A stretch of 53,597 nt of DNA from Paenibacillus sinensis (GCF_019904155.1 NZ_JAHCMB010000130.1:1-53597); one strand, 5' to 3'. Shown: positions 38,145 to 48,238, counted from the stretch's first letter. The notes: generated by a model not told the origin, from the letters alone. A program made the numbers and translations.

Positions 38145-38984
38145 ATGAAAGTAGGTTTTATCGGAACGGGCAGCATGGGCGGCCTGTTGATCGACGCCTT
38201 CCTTTCCTCCGGGGGGCTTCTGGCGGGCGATGTGATCGCGAGCAACCGCAGCCGCCAGAAGCTGGACCGGCTCGCGCAGCTTCATCCCGGAATTACGCTG
38301 GCGGGGAACAACCGTGAGACGGCCGCCGGCAGCGATATATTATTTCTGTGCGTCAAGCCGCTGGAATTCAAAGCGCTGACCGATGAGATTAGCGATTGTC
38401 TAGGGAGCGAACAAATTGTTGTCTCCATTACGAGCCCGGTGCAGATCCATCATCTGGAGCGTGTTCTCCCATCCAAAATAGCCAAAATCGTTCCGAGCAT
38501 CACCCATAGCGTCTTCAGCGGCACCTCGCTCTGCGTGCTGGGCAGCAGGCTGGACGATCATGACCGTGAATTGCTGCTTGGGTTAATGTCCCATATCGGA
38601 AATCCGGTTGGAATATCCGAATCCCACACCCGCATTTCCTCTGATTTCTCAAGCTGCGGCCCGGCTTTTCTAAGCTTGTTTCTGGAGCGCTGGATTGAAG
38701 CCGCAGCAGCCGCCACCGGCATCGACCGAAGTCTCGCCGGCGTACTCGCGGCCGAAATGCTGCTCGGTACCGGCCGGCTGCTGACCGAAGGCGGGTTCAC
38801 GCCAGGCGAGCTTCAGGAACGGGTGGCGGTGCCCGGCGGCATTACCGCCGAAGCGCTCAGCCTTCTAGGGTGCAGTCTGGACGGCGTATTCGAGCGGCTC
38901 ATCGATACGACCCACCGGAAGTACGACGAAGATCTGGCCAAGCTGGACGCGCTGTTCGGCAAGGATGGCCCGGCTTCTGAATAA
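38145..38984 (+). CDS. comER: ComER, pyrroline-5-carboxylate reductase-like protein
   Basis: 279 residues from ATG 38145, seven bases after AGGAGGG. It starts with the Rossmann motif VGFIGTGSMGGLL, then LFLCVKPLEF and SCGPAFLSLFLERW, with the ProC-type dimerisation end (VAVPGGITAEAL). ComER is divergent from comEA, as in B. subtilis, where it affects sporulation and biofilm. Enzymatic activity has not been assigned with certainty. Confidence 0.92.
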   Translation: MKVGFIGTGSMGGLLIDAFLSSGGLLAGDVIASNRSRQKLDRLAQLHPGITLAGNNRETAAGSDILFLCVKPLEFKALTDEISDCLGSEQIVVSITSPVQIHHLERVLPSKIAKIVPSITHSVFSGTSLCVLGSRLDDHDRELLLGLMSHIGNPVGISESHTRISSDFSSCGPAFLSLFLERWIEAAAAATGIDRSLAGVLAAEMLLGTGRLLTEGGFTPGELQERVAVPGGITAEALSLLGCSLDGVFERLIDTTHRKYDEDLAKLDALFGKDGPASE

Positions 38985-38985
38985 C

Positions 38986-39028
38986 GCAAAAACCCCGCGG
39001 CGGATTTCTCCTGCCACGGGGTTTTTGC
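38986..39028. terminator. Bidirectional terminator comER/leuS
   Basis: GCAAAAACCCCG and CGGGGTTTTTGC enclose a 19-base loop, giving a T-run in both directions between the convergent genes. Confidence 0.92.
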
Positions 39029-39036
39029 GTGCTTCG

Positions 39037-41484
39037 CTAACCCACTACAATATTGACCAGCTTGCCCGGAACCGCGATAACCTTGCGGACGGTTTTGCCC
39101 TCGATGGCCGCGCTCACACTCGGAAGACCCATCGCGTGCGCCTGCATGTCATCCTGGCTCATGTCCTGTGCGATCTTGGCCCGCTGGATGATTTTGCCGT
39201 TCACCTGAACAACGATTTCCACTTCGGCATCCACCGTCATGGCCTCGTCGTACGAAGGCCAGGCCACATAAGATATCGTGCCTTCATGGCCGAGCAGCTG
39301 CCACAGTTCTTCGGCAAGATGCGGCGCGAGGGGCGACAGCATCTGCACGAAGTTCTCCATCGCCTCGGTAGGCAGCGTCTCCTGCTTGTAGGCGTCGTTG
39401 ATGAAGATCATCAGCTGGCTGATCGCCGTATTGAAGCGCAGATTCTCGAAATCGTCCGTCACCTTCTTGATCGTCTTGTGCCAGGTGCGTTTGAACTCCT
39501 CCGTGCCGCCGTTCTCCGTGATCTTGGCGCTCAGGGAGCCGTCCTCGCTGGCGAAGAGACGCCATACGCGGGACAGGAAGCGGTGAATCCCTTCCACGCC
39601 GTTCGCGCTCCAAGGCTTGGTCGCTTCCAGCGGACCCATGAACATTTCGTAGACGCGGAGCGTATCGGCACCGAATTCGGAGACAATTTCATCCGGATTG
39701 ATGACATTGCCGCGGGATTTGCTCATCTTCTCGTTGTTCGTTCCGAGAATCATACCCTGATTGACCAGCTTGTAGAACGGTTCCTTCGTATCGACAACGC
39801 CGAGATCATAGAGCACCTTATGCCAGAAGCGGGCATACAGCAGGTGGAGCACCGCATGCTCGGCGCCGCCGATGTAGAGATCGACCGGCAGCCATTCCTT
39901 CTGCTTCTCCGGGGAGCACAGCTCCTTGTCGTTGTGCGGATCGATGTAGCGCAGATAGTACCAGCAGCTGCCGGCCCATTGCGGCATCGTGTTCGTCTCG
40001 CGCCGCGCCCTCATGCCGGTCTCCGGATCGACCGTCTCGACCCAATCCGTCACGTTCGCCAGCGGGCTCTCGCCCGTGCCCGACGGCTTGATGGCGTCGA
40101 CATCCGGCAGCATCAGTGGCAGCTGATCCTCCGGCACTGTCTTCATCGTGCCGTCTTCCAGATGCAGAATCGGAATCGGCTCGCCCCAATACCGCTGGCG
40201 GCTGAAGAGCCAGTCGCGCAGACGGTAGGTTACTTTGCCCTTGCCGAAGCCCTTCTCCTCCAGCCACGAAATCATCGCCGAGATGGCCGGCGCATTCTCC
40301 AGGCCGTTCAGGAAGTCGGAATTCACGTGAGGACCGTCGCCCGAATACGCTTCTTCTTCCACGTTGCCGCCCTGGACAACCTCGACGATCGGCAGGCTGA
40401 ACTGCTTCGCGAATTCCCAGTCACGGGTATCATGTCCCGGAACGGCCATGATTGCGCCCGTTCCGTAACCGGCCAGGACATAATCGGCGATCCAGATCGG
40501 CAGCTGCGCTCCATTAACCGGATTAACCGCATAGGCGCCTGTGAATACGCCTGTCTTCTCCTTGGCCAGGTCGGTACGCTCCAGATCGCTCTTGCGCGCA
40601 GCCCGTTCCTTGTATGCTTCAACTTCGGCGCGCTGGGCGTCCGTCGTAATCGCCGCTACCAGCTCATGCTCCGGAGCGAGTACGCAGTAGCTTGCGCCGA
40701 ACAGGGTGTCCGGACGGGTCGTGAACACCGTCAGGCTGCTGTCATGTCCGTCGATGGCGAAGACCACCTCGGCCCCCTTCGACTTGCCGATCCAGTTGCG
40801 CTGCATATCCTTGATGCTCTCGGACCAGTCAAGTTCCTCCAGATCCTCCAGCAGGCGTTCCGCGTACTCGGTAATGCGCAGAATCCACTGGCGCATCGGC
40901 CGGCGGATGACAGGATGGCCGCCGCGTTCGCTTTTCCCGTCAATGACTTCTTCATTCGCCAGCACTGTGCCGAGCGCCGGACACCAGTTCACCGGAACCT
41001 CGGCTACATAGGCAAGCCCGCGTTTGTACAGCTGGATGAAGATCCACTGTGTCCATTTGTAATAGCCCGGGTCAGTCGTGCTGATCTCGCGGTCCCAGTC
41101 ATACGAGAAGCCCAGCGATTTGATCTGACGACGGAAATTGTCGATATTCTTGACCGTAATGTCACGCGGATGCTGTCCCGTATCGAGCGCGTGCTGCTCG
41201 GCCGGCAGTCCGAAAGCGTCCCAGCCCATCGGATGCAGCACATTGTAGCCGCGCATGCGTTTGTAGCGGGATACAATATCCGTAGCTGTATAACCTTCCG
41301 GGTGTCCGACATGCAGACCGGCTCCCGAAGGATACGGGAACATATCCAGCGCATAGAACTTCGGTTTCCCCGATTCTTCCCCGGTCTTGAACGTATGATT
41401 CTCTTCCCAATACCGCTGCCATTTCGGCTCCAGCGTCTGGGCGCGGTAGCCCTGCGGTGCCTGATTCTCCTTAATGTCGCTCAT
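39037..41484 (-). CDS. leuS: Leucyl-tRNA synthetase
   Basis: Start chosen at ATG 41484 with AAGGAGG, giving 815 residues; upstream in-frame codons belong to the T-box terminator. It has the HIGH-type motif ([19 protein letters not shown]), the editing domain with [19 protein letters not shown] and [17 protein letters not shown] ([11 protein letters not shown]), and a C-terminal tRNA-binding domain. It charges tRNA-Leu. It is controlled by a leucine T-box leader. Confidence 0.98.
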   Translation of the reverse strand: MSDIKENQAPQGYRAQTLEPKWQRYWEENHTFKTGEESGKPKFYALDMFPYPSGAGLHVGHPEGYTATDIVSRYKRMRGYNVLHPMGWDAFGLPAEQHALDTGQHPRDITVKNIDNFRRQIKSLGFSYDWDREISTTDPGYYKWTQWIFIQLYKRGLAYVAEVPVNWCPALGTVLANEEVIDGKSERGGHPVIRRPMRQWILRITEYAERLLEDLEELDWSESIKDMQRNWIGKSKGAEVVFAIDGHDSSLTVFTTRPDTLFGASYCVLAPEHELVAAITTDAQRAEVEAYKERAARKSDLERTDLAKEKTGVFTGAYAVNPVNGAQLPIWIADYVLAGYGTGAIMAVPGHDTRDWEFAKQFSLPIVEVVQGGNVEEEAYSGDGPHVNSDFLNGLENAPAISAMISWLEEKGFGKGKVTYRLRDWLFSRQRYWGEPIPILHLEDGTMKTVPEDQLPLMLPDVDAIKPSGTGESPLANVTDWVETVDPETGMRARRETNTMPQWAGSCWYYLRYIDPHNDKELCSPEKQKEWLPVDLYIGGAEHAVLHLLYARFWHKVLYDLGVVDTKEPFYKLVNQGMILGTNNEKMSKSRGNVINPDEIVSEFGADTLRVYEMFMGPLEATKPWSANGVEGIHRFLSRVWRLFASEDGSLSAKITENGGTEEFKRTWHKTIKKVTDDFENLRFNTAISQLMIFINDAYKQETLPTEAMENFVQMLSPLAPHLAEELWQLLGHEGTISYVAWPSYDEAMTVDAEVEIVVQVNGKIIQRAKIAQDMSQDDMQAHAMGLPSVSAAIEGKTVRKVIAVPGKLVNIVVG

Positions 41485-41525
41485 TGTTACTCCTCCTTGA
41501 ATGCTAAGCGGACTTCTGCAATCCA

Positions 41526-41567
41526 AAAAGCCTCCCATCCGTAGCGTACAACGCTAGGGACGAGAGG
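41526..41567 (-). terminator. T-box leader terminator of leuS
   Basis: Minus strand CCTCTCGTCCCTAGCG pairs with CGCTACGGATGGGAGG around a short loop and is followed by CTTTTTG. It competes with the antiterminator formed with the T-box sequence. Confidence 0.92.
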
Positions 41568-41825
41568 CTGAATTCCCGTGGTACCACCCTAATTAGCAGG
41601 ATGACCTTGCCGGTCTCTTCCCCTGCTCACTTTAGCGCCGGATAACGGTGGCGGACCGACGGTGCTTAATAGATGGACAGAAATGTCCGTTCAGCGCCGT
41701 TTCTCCGAGGTGAGTTCATTTCATTATCGTCAACCGGCTCGCACCTGAAGCACCGGCTCTCTGCGTGACGCATCCGAAATTACTGCTCCTCATCCTTGAA
41801 TGCTCTGAAATTCTGAATATTCCCC
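41526..41825 (-). promoter_or_regulatory. T-box riboswitch, leucine specificity
   Basis: The conserved T-box AGGGTGGTACCACGGGAAT lies at 41590-41572 on the minus strand, upstream of the terminator. The stem I region holds the AGAGCCGGTGCTTCAGGTGCG motif area, and the specifier region reads GAACTCACC with CTC (Leu) at 41714-41712. Uncharged tRNA-Leu pairing would stabilise the antiterminator and permit leuS transcription. Confidence 0.93.
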
Positions 41826-41828
41826 AAC

Positions 41829-41858
41829 ATTATATACAAAAGAGTGTTCCGGCGTCAA
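41829..41858 (-). promoter_or_regulatory. SigA promoter of leuS
   Basis: Minus strand TTGACG (41858-41853), 18 bases, TATAAT (41834-41829), placing the transcript start just before the T-box leader. Confidence 0.85.
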
Positions 41859-41872
41859 TCCGTCCCTGTCCC

Positions 41873-42940
41873 TTAAGCAGGCTTCCGCCGGACATAGTAC
41901 GCCACTATATGCTGCAGCACCACTTTACCGGCGGCAAAAACGGGAACCGCCAGAATTAGACCGATGATCCCGGCCAGCTCGCCTCCGACCAGCAGCGCGA
42001 ATATAATCAGCAGCGGATGCAAATGCAGTGTACGGCCAACGACCTGCGGAGATATCACATTGCTCTCCAGCATCTGGCAGAGCGTATTGACGACAATCAC
42101 GAGGAGAACGAGGCGGATCGAGACCGTCGAAGCCATGACGAGAGCCGGAGCGGCTCCGAGAAAAGGGCCGAGATACGGCACGATATCGAATATCGCGACA
42201 AAGCAGGCGAACAGCAGCGCATAAGGGATGCCAATCAACGCATATCCGATATAGGCGAGAATGCCGATCATGACGCCGACGATGAACTGGCCGCGAATGT
42301 AATTGCCGAGTGCGATATCGATGTCTCGCAGCATCTTCACGATCGATTTCCGGCGGGAGCGTGGCAGGCAGGAAATAACCAGACGCTCGAAGACATCAAA
42401 ATCCTTCAGGATATAGAACACCAGGAACGGTATGATAAAGGCGTCGAACACCACGCCGATCGTCGTTCCGATATGATCCAGGAAATTCGAAATCCCCTTT
42501 GCCAGACGGTTCTCCCATTGAAAGAACCAATTGTTCATCCCCGTTTCCACCCCCTGCGGAATCAGCCGGGTATCCATGCTGTGCATGAGCCCCTGAGCGC
42601 GAAGCGTCATTTCCGGCAGATGCTCGTTCAGCTCCTCCAGCTGTTCGATCAGCATCGGGATGAGGTTGATGGCAATAACGGCCAGCACCGTGAGAAAGAC
42701 CGCATATATGAGCAGCACGGCTGCGCCCCTCGGCATTTTTCGCCGGGCCAGAAGACTGACGACGGGATTCAGCACATATGAGATGATCATAGCGGCCAGA
42801 AACGGAGCCAGCACCGCTTTGAGAAAAGTATAAATACTCATCAGCATCGGACGAAGCTGCCAAATAAAATACAGGATAATCAGACCGAGCAGCACGCCGA
42901 CCATCCACCGAAACGTTTTGTTGCCGTACCATTGTTCCAC
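41873..42940 (-). CDS. AI-2E family transporter (YtvI/PerM-like membrane protein)
   Basis: 355 residues from GTG 42940, eight bases after AGGAGG. About eight membrane helices; a long hydrophilic insert (residues 90-160) and the conserved C-terminal ALLFACFVAIFDIVPYLGPFL, GRTLHLHPLLIIFALLVGGEL and GIIGLILAVPVF blocks identify the AI-2E/PerM family. Members export various solutes or act as ion antiporters, so the substrate is open. It lies directly upstream of the leuS promoter and could read into it. Confidence 0.9.
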   Translation of the reverse strand: MEQWYGNKTFRWMVGVLLGLIILYFIWQLRPMLMSIYTFLKAVLAPFLAAMIISYVLNPVVSLLARRKMPRGAAVLLIYAVFLTVLAVIAINLIPMLIEQLEELNEHLPEMTLRAQGLMHSMDTRLIPQGVETGMNNWFFQWENRLAKGISNFLDHIGTTIGVVFDAFIIPFLVFYILKDFDVFERLVISCLPRSRRKSIVKMLRDIDIALGNYIRGQFIVGVMIGILAYIGYALIGIPYALLFACFVAIFDIVPYLGPFLGAAPALVMASTVSIRLVLLVIVVNTLCQMLESNVISPQVVGRTLHLHPLLIIFALLVGGELAGIIGLILAVPVFAAGKVVLQHIVAYYVRRKPA

Positions 42941-43072
42941 TAGCGTTACCTCCTGCGGTCAAACTGGAAAAGACCTGCAATGTCAGTATATGTTTGTCCG
43001 CGGGAAAATAATCGGTCAAGCCCTGTAACCATTCTCTCTTCTTATCCGTCTGTGAGGATGGAGGTGGAGGTA

Positions 43073-43666
43073 TTGAGTAAAAAAGGGATGTCCTTCCTGA
43101 TCCTATCCGTATTGACGATCCTTCTTGCGGGGTGTGCCGGCTCATCGGAGACTGTATCCCAAGGCCCGAGTGGCCTGCCCGGGTCATCCAAGCCTGTGTC
43201 GGAAGGAGTCGCGCCACTTCCTTCAGATGAGGCCGCTCCATCCGTCAGCCCTTCCGCAACAGCAGAAGCAGCGAATATCAGGCCGCTGGATAAAGAGAAA
43301 CCGCCGCTTCCGCTCATCCGGTCGGGAGAGACGGATCTTTCGATGTATCAGAGCACCTATTGCTGGGGCACGGTTTGCGCCGATTATGTCGGAGCGGAGG
43401 ATCAGCTAAAAGGGAAGACGCCGAACGTTATTCCTGCCGGTGCCATCGTTGAGGTCCGGTTCCCTTACGATCCGGCTCCGTCGACTGTGAGGCTGGTGCA
43501 GCATCAAGACGGGAAAATCGCGGAGATTCCGTTGTCCGATGGAACTTTTCTGGCGCCGGACGAGCCGGGCGTGTACGCCTACAGCGTCTCGGCATTTTGG
43601 GGCTCGGGGGACGGGATCACCTCACTGGGCGATACCATGGTCGTCTTCTCGATACAAGTGAAATAA
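43073..43666 (+). CDS. Lipoprotein of unknown function
   Basis: Start chosen at TTG 43073, eight bases after GGAGG, giving 197 residues. The signal peptide ends ILLAGC, a lipobox. The mature part begins with a Ser/Pro/Ala-rich linker (residues about 22-70), then a beta-rich domain with YCWGTVCADYVGAEDQLKG and a C-terminal GVYAYSVSAFWG. It would be anchored on the outer face of the membrane. I do not recognise a characterised family. Confidence 0.7.
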   Translation: MSKKGMSFLILSVLTILLAGCAGSSETVSQGPSGLPGSSKPVSEGVAPLPSDEAAPSVSPSATAEAANIRPLDKEKPPLPLIRSGETDLSMYQSTYCWGTVCADYVGAEDQLKGKTPNVIPAGAIVEVRFPYDPAPSTVRLVQHQDGKIAEIPLSDGTFLAPDEPGVYAYSVSAFWGSGDGITSLGDTMVVFSIQVK

Positions 43667-43689
43667 AATCAAAGAAAATGGCAGAACGA

Positions 43690-43729
43690 AAAAGAACCTT
43701 CAACTCCGCAGCGGGTTTGAAGGTTCTTT
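43690..43729. terminator. Bidirectional terminator
   Basis: AAAGAACCTTCAA and TTGAAGGTTCTTT flank a GC-rich inner stem, between the convergent lipoprotein and zinc-ribbon genes. Confidence 0.88.
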
Positions 43730-43765
43730 CTATGTAACCGTCCTAAAGCAGGCGTTATGCCCGCC

Positions 43766-43975
43766 TTAGGAAGATGCATGCAAATGTGTCATTTCCTGTG
43801 CCATATCATCGCCGCAGAACAAATCGTCAAGCGAGCTCAGAGTGCCGTCTTCTTCAACTTGATAGACCGACATTTTTTCGCCATTTACCGTCAGTTCAAT
43901 AAAGCAGCCCCAGCAGTAAAATTGATGGGAACCGATTTTGCCGATATCCTTGGAACCGCAATTTGGACACTTCAT
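43766..43975 (-). CDS. Small zinc-ribbon protein
   Basis: 69 residues from ATG 43975, seven bases after AGGTGG; an in-frame ATG at 43981 is too close to that site. It opens with KCPNCGSKDIGKIG and continues HQFYCWGCFIEL, giving a C-x2-C...C-x2-C zinc ribbon, with an acidic C-terminal half. It follows the PRC-barrel gene by about a dozen bases and is probably translated from the same mRNA. Conserved hypothetical in character. Confidence 0.7.
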   Translation of the reverse strand: MKCPNCGSKDIGKIGSHQFYCWGCFIELTVNGEKMSVYQVEEDGTLSSLDDLFCGDDMAQEMTHLHASS

Positions 43976-43986
43976 ATACATTCCAC

Positions 43987-44508
43987 CTATCCGTTAACGA
44001 TATTAATATTCTTTTCCAGTTGTTCTTCACTTAATGCGGGAACCAGAAGATTATCCGCTCTGGCGGACATTTCCGGCACACAAGGCAGCCATCTTCGGCC
44101 TTCCATCAAGTCAGTCACCAGCCCGTCGCTAATTTCGAAGGCTATTATTGTGTTTCCCATCTTTTGGTCAAAATAAACATCCGACACCTTTCCGAGTATC
44201 GTTCCGGCTTCCGTCACGACTTCAAGGTCCTTCAGTCTGTTCTTTCCCTCAAGAAAGGTATGGGGGATGCTGTCTGCATCCACCTTGCGGATGGATTCCT
44301 CGTTCTGTATCATCACGGCATCCTCGCCATAAGCGACGATGTCTTCCCATGCCACAACTTTCACATGACTGCTGAAGAATGATTTGCTTTCCAGTTCAAT
44401 ACCCGTAATTTTCCATGTTGAATCGACAACGCAATCGACAATTTTGCCTACATCCTTACCTTCATCGACTCCAATCACATTCAGTCCGATAAACTCCTGG
44501 ATTCTCAT
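43987..44508 (-). CDS. PRC-barrel domain protein
   Basis: 173 residues from ATG 44508 with AGGAG 11 bases upstream. Two PRC-barrel units are visible: IGLNVIGVDEGKDVGKIVDCVVD near the start and LEVVTEAGTILGKVSDVYFD in the second half. Such barrels bind proteins or RNA, as in RimM and photosynthetic reaction centre subunits. It is co-directional with the cysteine desulfurase upstream and the zinc-ribbon gene downstream. Function unknown. Confidence 0.82.
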   Translation of the reverse strand: MRIQEFIGLNVIGVDEGKDVGKIVDCVVDSTWKITGIELESKSFFSSHVKVVAWEDIVAYGEDAVMIQNEESIRKVDADSIPHTFLEGKNRLKDLEVVTEAGTILGKVSDVYFDQKMGNTIIAFEISDGLVTDLMEGRRWLPCVPEMSARADNLLVPALSEEQLEKNINIVNG

Positions 44509-44605
44509 GGTGTCAAATCTCCTCGCCTTAAAAGATGGAGTCCAGAAAGGAGCAACCTTCTATAGTAAATGAAAGGAGCAAGTGAGCTCCCGGCGACAAA
44601 AGACT

Positions 44606-45751
44606 CTAGTCTTTAGTACGCAGCCGTTTCATGATGGTTTCAATTTTTCGGGAAACAAGTTCCATTTCTTCAGTAGTATTACCCAAACCGCTGCTAAATC
44701 GAATCGCGGAATCCAAATATTTATCCGGAAGCGCCATTGCTTTCAGTACATGGGAGATTTCTAGCGATCCGGAGGTGCAGGCCGAGCCGCTGGAAGCTGC
44801 GATCCCCTCCATATCGAGATTCATCAGCATGACGTCCGTCCGCACTCCCGGAAAGCTGATGTTCACGATATGAGCGAGCCCGTGATCGGGATTTCCGTTC
44901 AGATGATACGCATCCTTCCCGATTCCTGCATTCAGTCCATCCAGCAGAGCTGTACGGAGCTTCAGCCCCGCTGCTTGACGTTCATCCAGACCGCGAACCG
45001 CAAGCTCCACGGCTTTGGCGAAGCCGGCTGCTCCGGCCAGGCTCTCCGTTCCGGCCCGGCGGCCGCGTTCCTGCAGACCTCCGAACAGCCGGGGACGCAG
45101 CGGTGCGCCGCGGCGGACGTACAGGCCGCCGATGCCTTGGGGTCCGTTGATTTTATGCGCGGTGAAGCTCATATAGTCCACCGGCAGCTCGGATAGCTTC
45201 ATCGGAACCGAGCCAAGTGCCTGTACGGCATCCACGTGAAAGAGCACACCGCGCTCTCTGGCGATCGCACCGATTTCCTCGATCGGCTGAATCGCTCCTA
45301 CTTCATTATTGGCCATCATTACGCTGATCAATACCGTATTATCGCGTATAGCCGATGCAATGTCTTCCGCCGACACCCGTCCTGTCTCGTCCACAGGCAC
45401 ATAGGTAACCGGGAAGCCCATCTTCTCAAGCTCCTCGCAGGCATGAAGCACGGCGTGATGCTCGATGGCCGTCGTAATGATGTGGCCTCCCTCTCGCCCC
45501 GAGATGGCGCCGAACAGCGCCAGATTGTCGCTCTCCGTCCCTCCGCCGGTAAAAATCCACTCATCGGACGCACAGCCCAAAAAGGCGGCGATGGAATCGC
45601 GCGCCCCGTTCACGGTCTTCTTGGCGGCCCGCCCGAACGCATGGACGCTCGAAGCGTTGCCGAACTGCTCCGTCATAATGCTCAACATGACCGCGGCCAC
45701 CTCCGGATGCACCGGCGTAGAGGCGGCGTGGTCCAAATAGATCGGTTTCAT
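44606..45751 (-). CDS. Cysteine desulfurase (IscS/NifS-like)
   Basis: 381 residues from ATG 45751. Landmarks: IYLDHAASTPVHPEV at the start, TAIEHHAVLHACE with the PLP-stacking His, SFTAHKINGPQGIGG with the PLP Lys, and SSGSACTSGS with the catalytic Cys loop. It transfers sulfur from cysteine. In B. subtilis the similar YrvO serves MnmA (tRNA thiolation); no mnmA is in the window directly downstream, so the partner is not known. Confidence 0.94.
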   Translation of the reverse strand: MKPIYLDHAASTPVHPEVAAVMLSIMTEQFGNASSVHAFGRAAKKTVNGARDSIAAFLGCASDEWIFTGGGTESDNLALFGAISGREGGHIITTAIEHHAVLHACEELEKMGFPVTYVPVDETGRVSAEDIASAIRDNTVLISVMMANNEVGAIQPIEEIGAIARERGVLFHVDAVQALGSVPMKLSELPVDYMSFTAHKINGPQGIGGLYVRRGAPLRPRLFGGLQERGRRAGTESLAGAAGFAKAVELAVRGLDERQAAGLKLRTALLDGLNAGIGKDAYHLNGNPDHGLAHIVNISFPGVRTDVMLMNLDMEGIAASSGSACTSGSLEISHVLKAMALPDKYLDSAIRFSSGLGNTTEEMELVSRKIETIMKRLRTKD

Positions 45752-45956
45752 TTCTTCTTCACTGTCCTTGTATGAGTATGAAGACCGGCAAGCGCGTCAT
45801 TCCCCTTTGACGTCTCCCGGTCTGTACATGTCGCTATTGATATGTACGGCGCCGCTGCAAAGCGGGCAGCCGCTGAATAACCGCTCCGTTATTTTAACAT
45901 ATTTGCTTCATAATTGTTCGTCAAAAATTTGGTTTTTCACAATTTTTTTAATAGGT

Positions 45957-47423
45957 TCAATTCGAGTACAGATACGCCACGGGTATAACATCTTTCGGAA
46001 CACTGGAACTGGACCAGGAGAGGCGGACCGTCGCGTCGGCGGAATCTCCTTCATTATAGTAATCCAGGCGGAGCGAGTAGTATTTACCGGCTTCGAGCGA
46101 AACGACAGCTGTCTGCTCCGCCGGACTGTGTTCCGTCCAATCATCGATCAGCAGCTTGCCGTCCACCCACAGCCGAACGCCGTCCGAAGCATTCGTATAC
46201 AACGTATATGTTTCGGCAAACGGCGGACGGAGATACCCGCTCCAGCGGACGGACATTTCCCATTTTCCGGTAGGCGTGCTCTTTTTCCAATCGTAATCGA
46301 CCTTCGGGACAACCTTGGTCAGCTTCAGCGTGCCGAAATTCCGGTCCAAATAATATTGGCCGAGAAGACCGTCTCCGGTGGAAGTGTCCGCCGCGTTCAA
46401 CTGGGCCACCTCGGGATTGGCATCCTGACCCCGGCTCACGGCGTAAGGATCGGCATAAACTTTCTTGATCACGGCATCGGTGTTCTTCTGCGCGAGCAGC
46501 TTGCCCCAGTCCATAAACCAGGCGTAGAGCGGCTGACGAGTCCGTATCCGGGTCATATCCGGCAAAACATCGCATTCCGTAATGGCCATCAGCTTGCCTT
46601 GTCCGATTTGCTGCAATTCGAAATAATGATCCAGCTTATAATCGCCGCCGTAAATATCTTTGCCGAGTACGTCTGCACGATCATGTCCGACATAATAAGC
46701 CGCGGCGTCCGACGCCGGGTTGTTGGCATTCGGGCTCCACACCCAGAGAAGGTTATCCAGGCCGTGAACGTTCACGTACCGGTTGTACATGATCTCCCAG
46801 AGCTCCCCGTAGCGCGATTTCTGTCCCCACCAGAACCAGCCGCCGTTCATCTCATGATACGGCCGCCACAGCACCGGCACATCAGCGTCCCGAAGCTGCT
46901 TGAGGTACTGGGCCACCGAGTCGATATCGGCCAGCAGAGCTGTGTTCATCGCTGTACCTGGCGTAATAATCTGAACGAACTCATCCTCCGTTGTCGGACG
47001 CTGGACCATATTCCATGTCTGGGCTGCACCCGGATAAGCCGCATGGTAAGTCGCGGTGACAACGCCTCCATTCTTATGCCAGTCGAGGCAGGCGTTGACA
47101 ACATTTTGCCGCTGGGCCGCCAATTGCTCCGGGGTCTGCCCCGTAATCCCGCCGAATTCGACCCCTTTGACTGATGGATAGATGCCTGTCTTCTGCTTGA
47201 GACTCTCCGCGTACGTGTACGGAGCCTCCAAATATTCGTGCTGTCCGGTCAGCAGCCCTTTTTTCTGCAGCTCGTACAGACGATTGAGCAGCGTGCGGGC
47301 GGCGCCAGACGCGCCGGAATTCGCAGGTGATGTAATGAGCTTCAAATAGTCTGCCTGCCACTGCGCATCGGTAATCAGCCGGGACGCGGCTTCCAGCAGA
47401 CGTTCAGCTGTTCTGTCTTCCAC
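45957..47423 (-). CDS. GH26 beta-mannanase-like glycoside hydrolase with PA14 domain
   Basis: GTG 47423 with AGGAAGG seven bases upstream gives 488 residues; the frame is open to 47477. GH26 catalytic region: LWRPYHEMNGGWFWWG with the acid/base Glu, LLWVWSPNANN, and LMAITECD with the nucleophile. A PA14 carbohydrate-binding domain follows (GLLGQYYLDRNF, SVRWSGYLRPPFAETYTLYT, GVRLWVDGKLLIDDW). GH26 enzymes cleave beta-mannans or mixed glucans, usually outside the cell. No signal peptide is visible at any start, which is unusual. Confidence 0.85.
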   Translation of the reverse strand: MEDRTAERLLEAASRLITDAQWQADYLKLITSPANSGASGAARTLLNRLYELQKKGLLTGQHEYLEAPYTYAESLKQKTGIYPSVKGVEFGGITGQTPEQLAAQRQNVVNACLDWHKNGGVVTATYHAAYPGAAQTWNMVQRPTTEDEFVQIITPGTAMNTALLADIDSVAQYLKQLRDADVPVLWRPYHEMNGGWFWWGQKSRYGELWEIMYNRYVNVHGLDNLLWVWSPNANNPASDAAAYYVGHDRADVLGKDIYGGDYKLDHYFELQQIGQGKLMAITECDVLPDMTRIRTRQPLYAWFMDWGKLLAQKNTDAVIKKVYADPYAVSRGQDANPEVAQLNAADTSTGDGLLGQYYLDRNFGTLKLTKVVPKVDYDWKKSTPTGKWEMSVRWSGYLRPPFAETYTLYTNASDGVRLWVDGKLLIDDWTEHSPAEQTAVVSLEAGKYYSLRLDYYNEGDSADATVRLSWSSSSVPKDVIPVAYLYSN

Positions 47424-47608
47424 CGTCCTCACCTTCCTTTTTGCTACATCGTATGACAAGCCAGTTGTCAGGGGCACGGCACTAGTAGTGAGTATGCTAA
47501 GGATGGGGACAGTGGCGGATACATGAAAGGAAAGCCTGTACGACCGTTGTCCCGGCTGATCCCGGCGAACTGCTCTGACGCTGTTATTGAATAGCCAACC
47601 AAATCGGA

Positions 47609-48238
47609 TTACACAAGCTTCATTTGGTAGAAGACCGTGTCCCAGTAGAAATTATTTCCTTTCCATACCTCATTGGCTGCCGGAAATTGTACCACACAGG
47701 TATGAGGCAGGTTGTAATCGTCATACCATAACCGCGCTTCCTTCGCATAGTTGACAACAAGCAGGGCGAAATCGCCCTTTACCTTGTCCTGAAGTATTTG
47801 TTCCAGCTCGATAATTTCTTCCGGCTCGCCGCCAACCCTGACGAAGAGAATGGATTCGCTTGTCTGCATACGCTCCAGCAGCCGCTCAGTCCTCCGGTTG
47901 GTTCTTTCCCTGAATTCAGGATAAGAGACAAGATTCGTTGGTGTATTAAGCTGAATACTGAAGTCATGCGCTGACACTAATCCGTATTCATCGTCCCGGA
48001 CCAGGTAGTTGACACTATGGTAATCCAAACCTTCAGTGACCAGATTCTCATGCTGCATATAACCGTTGAACTCGTTACGCAAAGCCTTGTTGATATGGGA
48101 TAGTCCATAGCTATACATCCAGTCAAACGGACCGCTCTCCTTTCGAAGCCCGGCACGTTTAAGCTGAGTTGCAGTTACACAAGTACAACCCAGGCTGAAC
48201 ACAGCATCATAGTTTCTTCGCAGCTCCTTCAGGTGCAT
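47609..48238 (-). CDS. DUF1796 family putative cysteine peptidase
   Basis: 209 residues from ATG 48238 with GGGAG. The early VFSLGCTCVTATQLKRAGLRKESGPFDW is the signature of DUF1796, with a Cys proposed as nucleophile of a papain-like fold. Conserved downstream elements are LLVRVGGEPEE-like IL-F-V-R and the aromatic C-terminal FYWDTVFYQ. The role is unknown, but the family often occurs near polysaccharide or secondary-metabolite genes; here it precedes a phosphopantetheinyl transferase. Confidence 0.75.
   Translation of the reverse strand: MHLKELRRNYDAVFSLGCTCVTATQLKRAGLRKESGPFDWMYSYGLSHINKALRNEFNGYMQHENLVTEGLDYHSVNYLVRDDEYGLVSAHDFSIQLNTPTNLVSYPEFRERTNRRTERLLERMQTSESILFVRVGGEPEEIIELEQILQDKVKGDFALLVVNYAKEARLWYDDYNLPHTCVVQFPAANEVWKGNNFYWDTVFYQMKLV

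Noticed and set aside
38965..41544. 859-codon plus-strand frame opposite leuS
   Set aside because: It is the complement of leuS codons in a GC-rich genome; leuS itself has all synthetase motifs, a T-box and a promoter.
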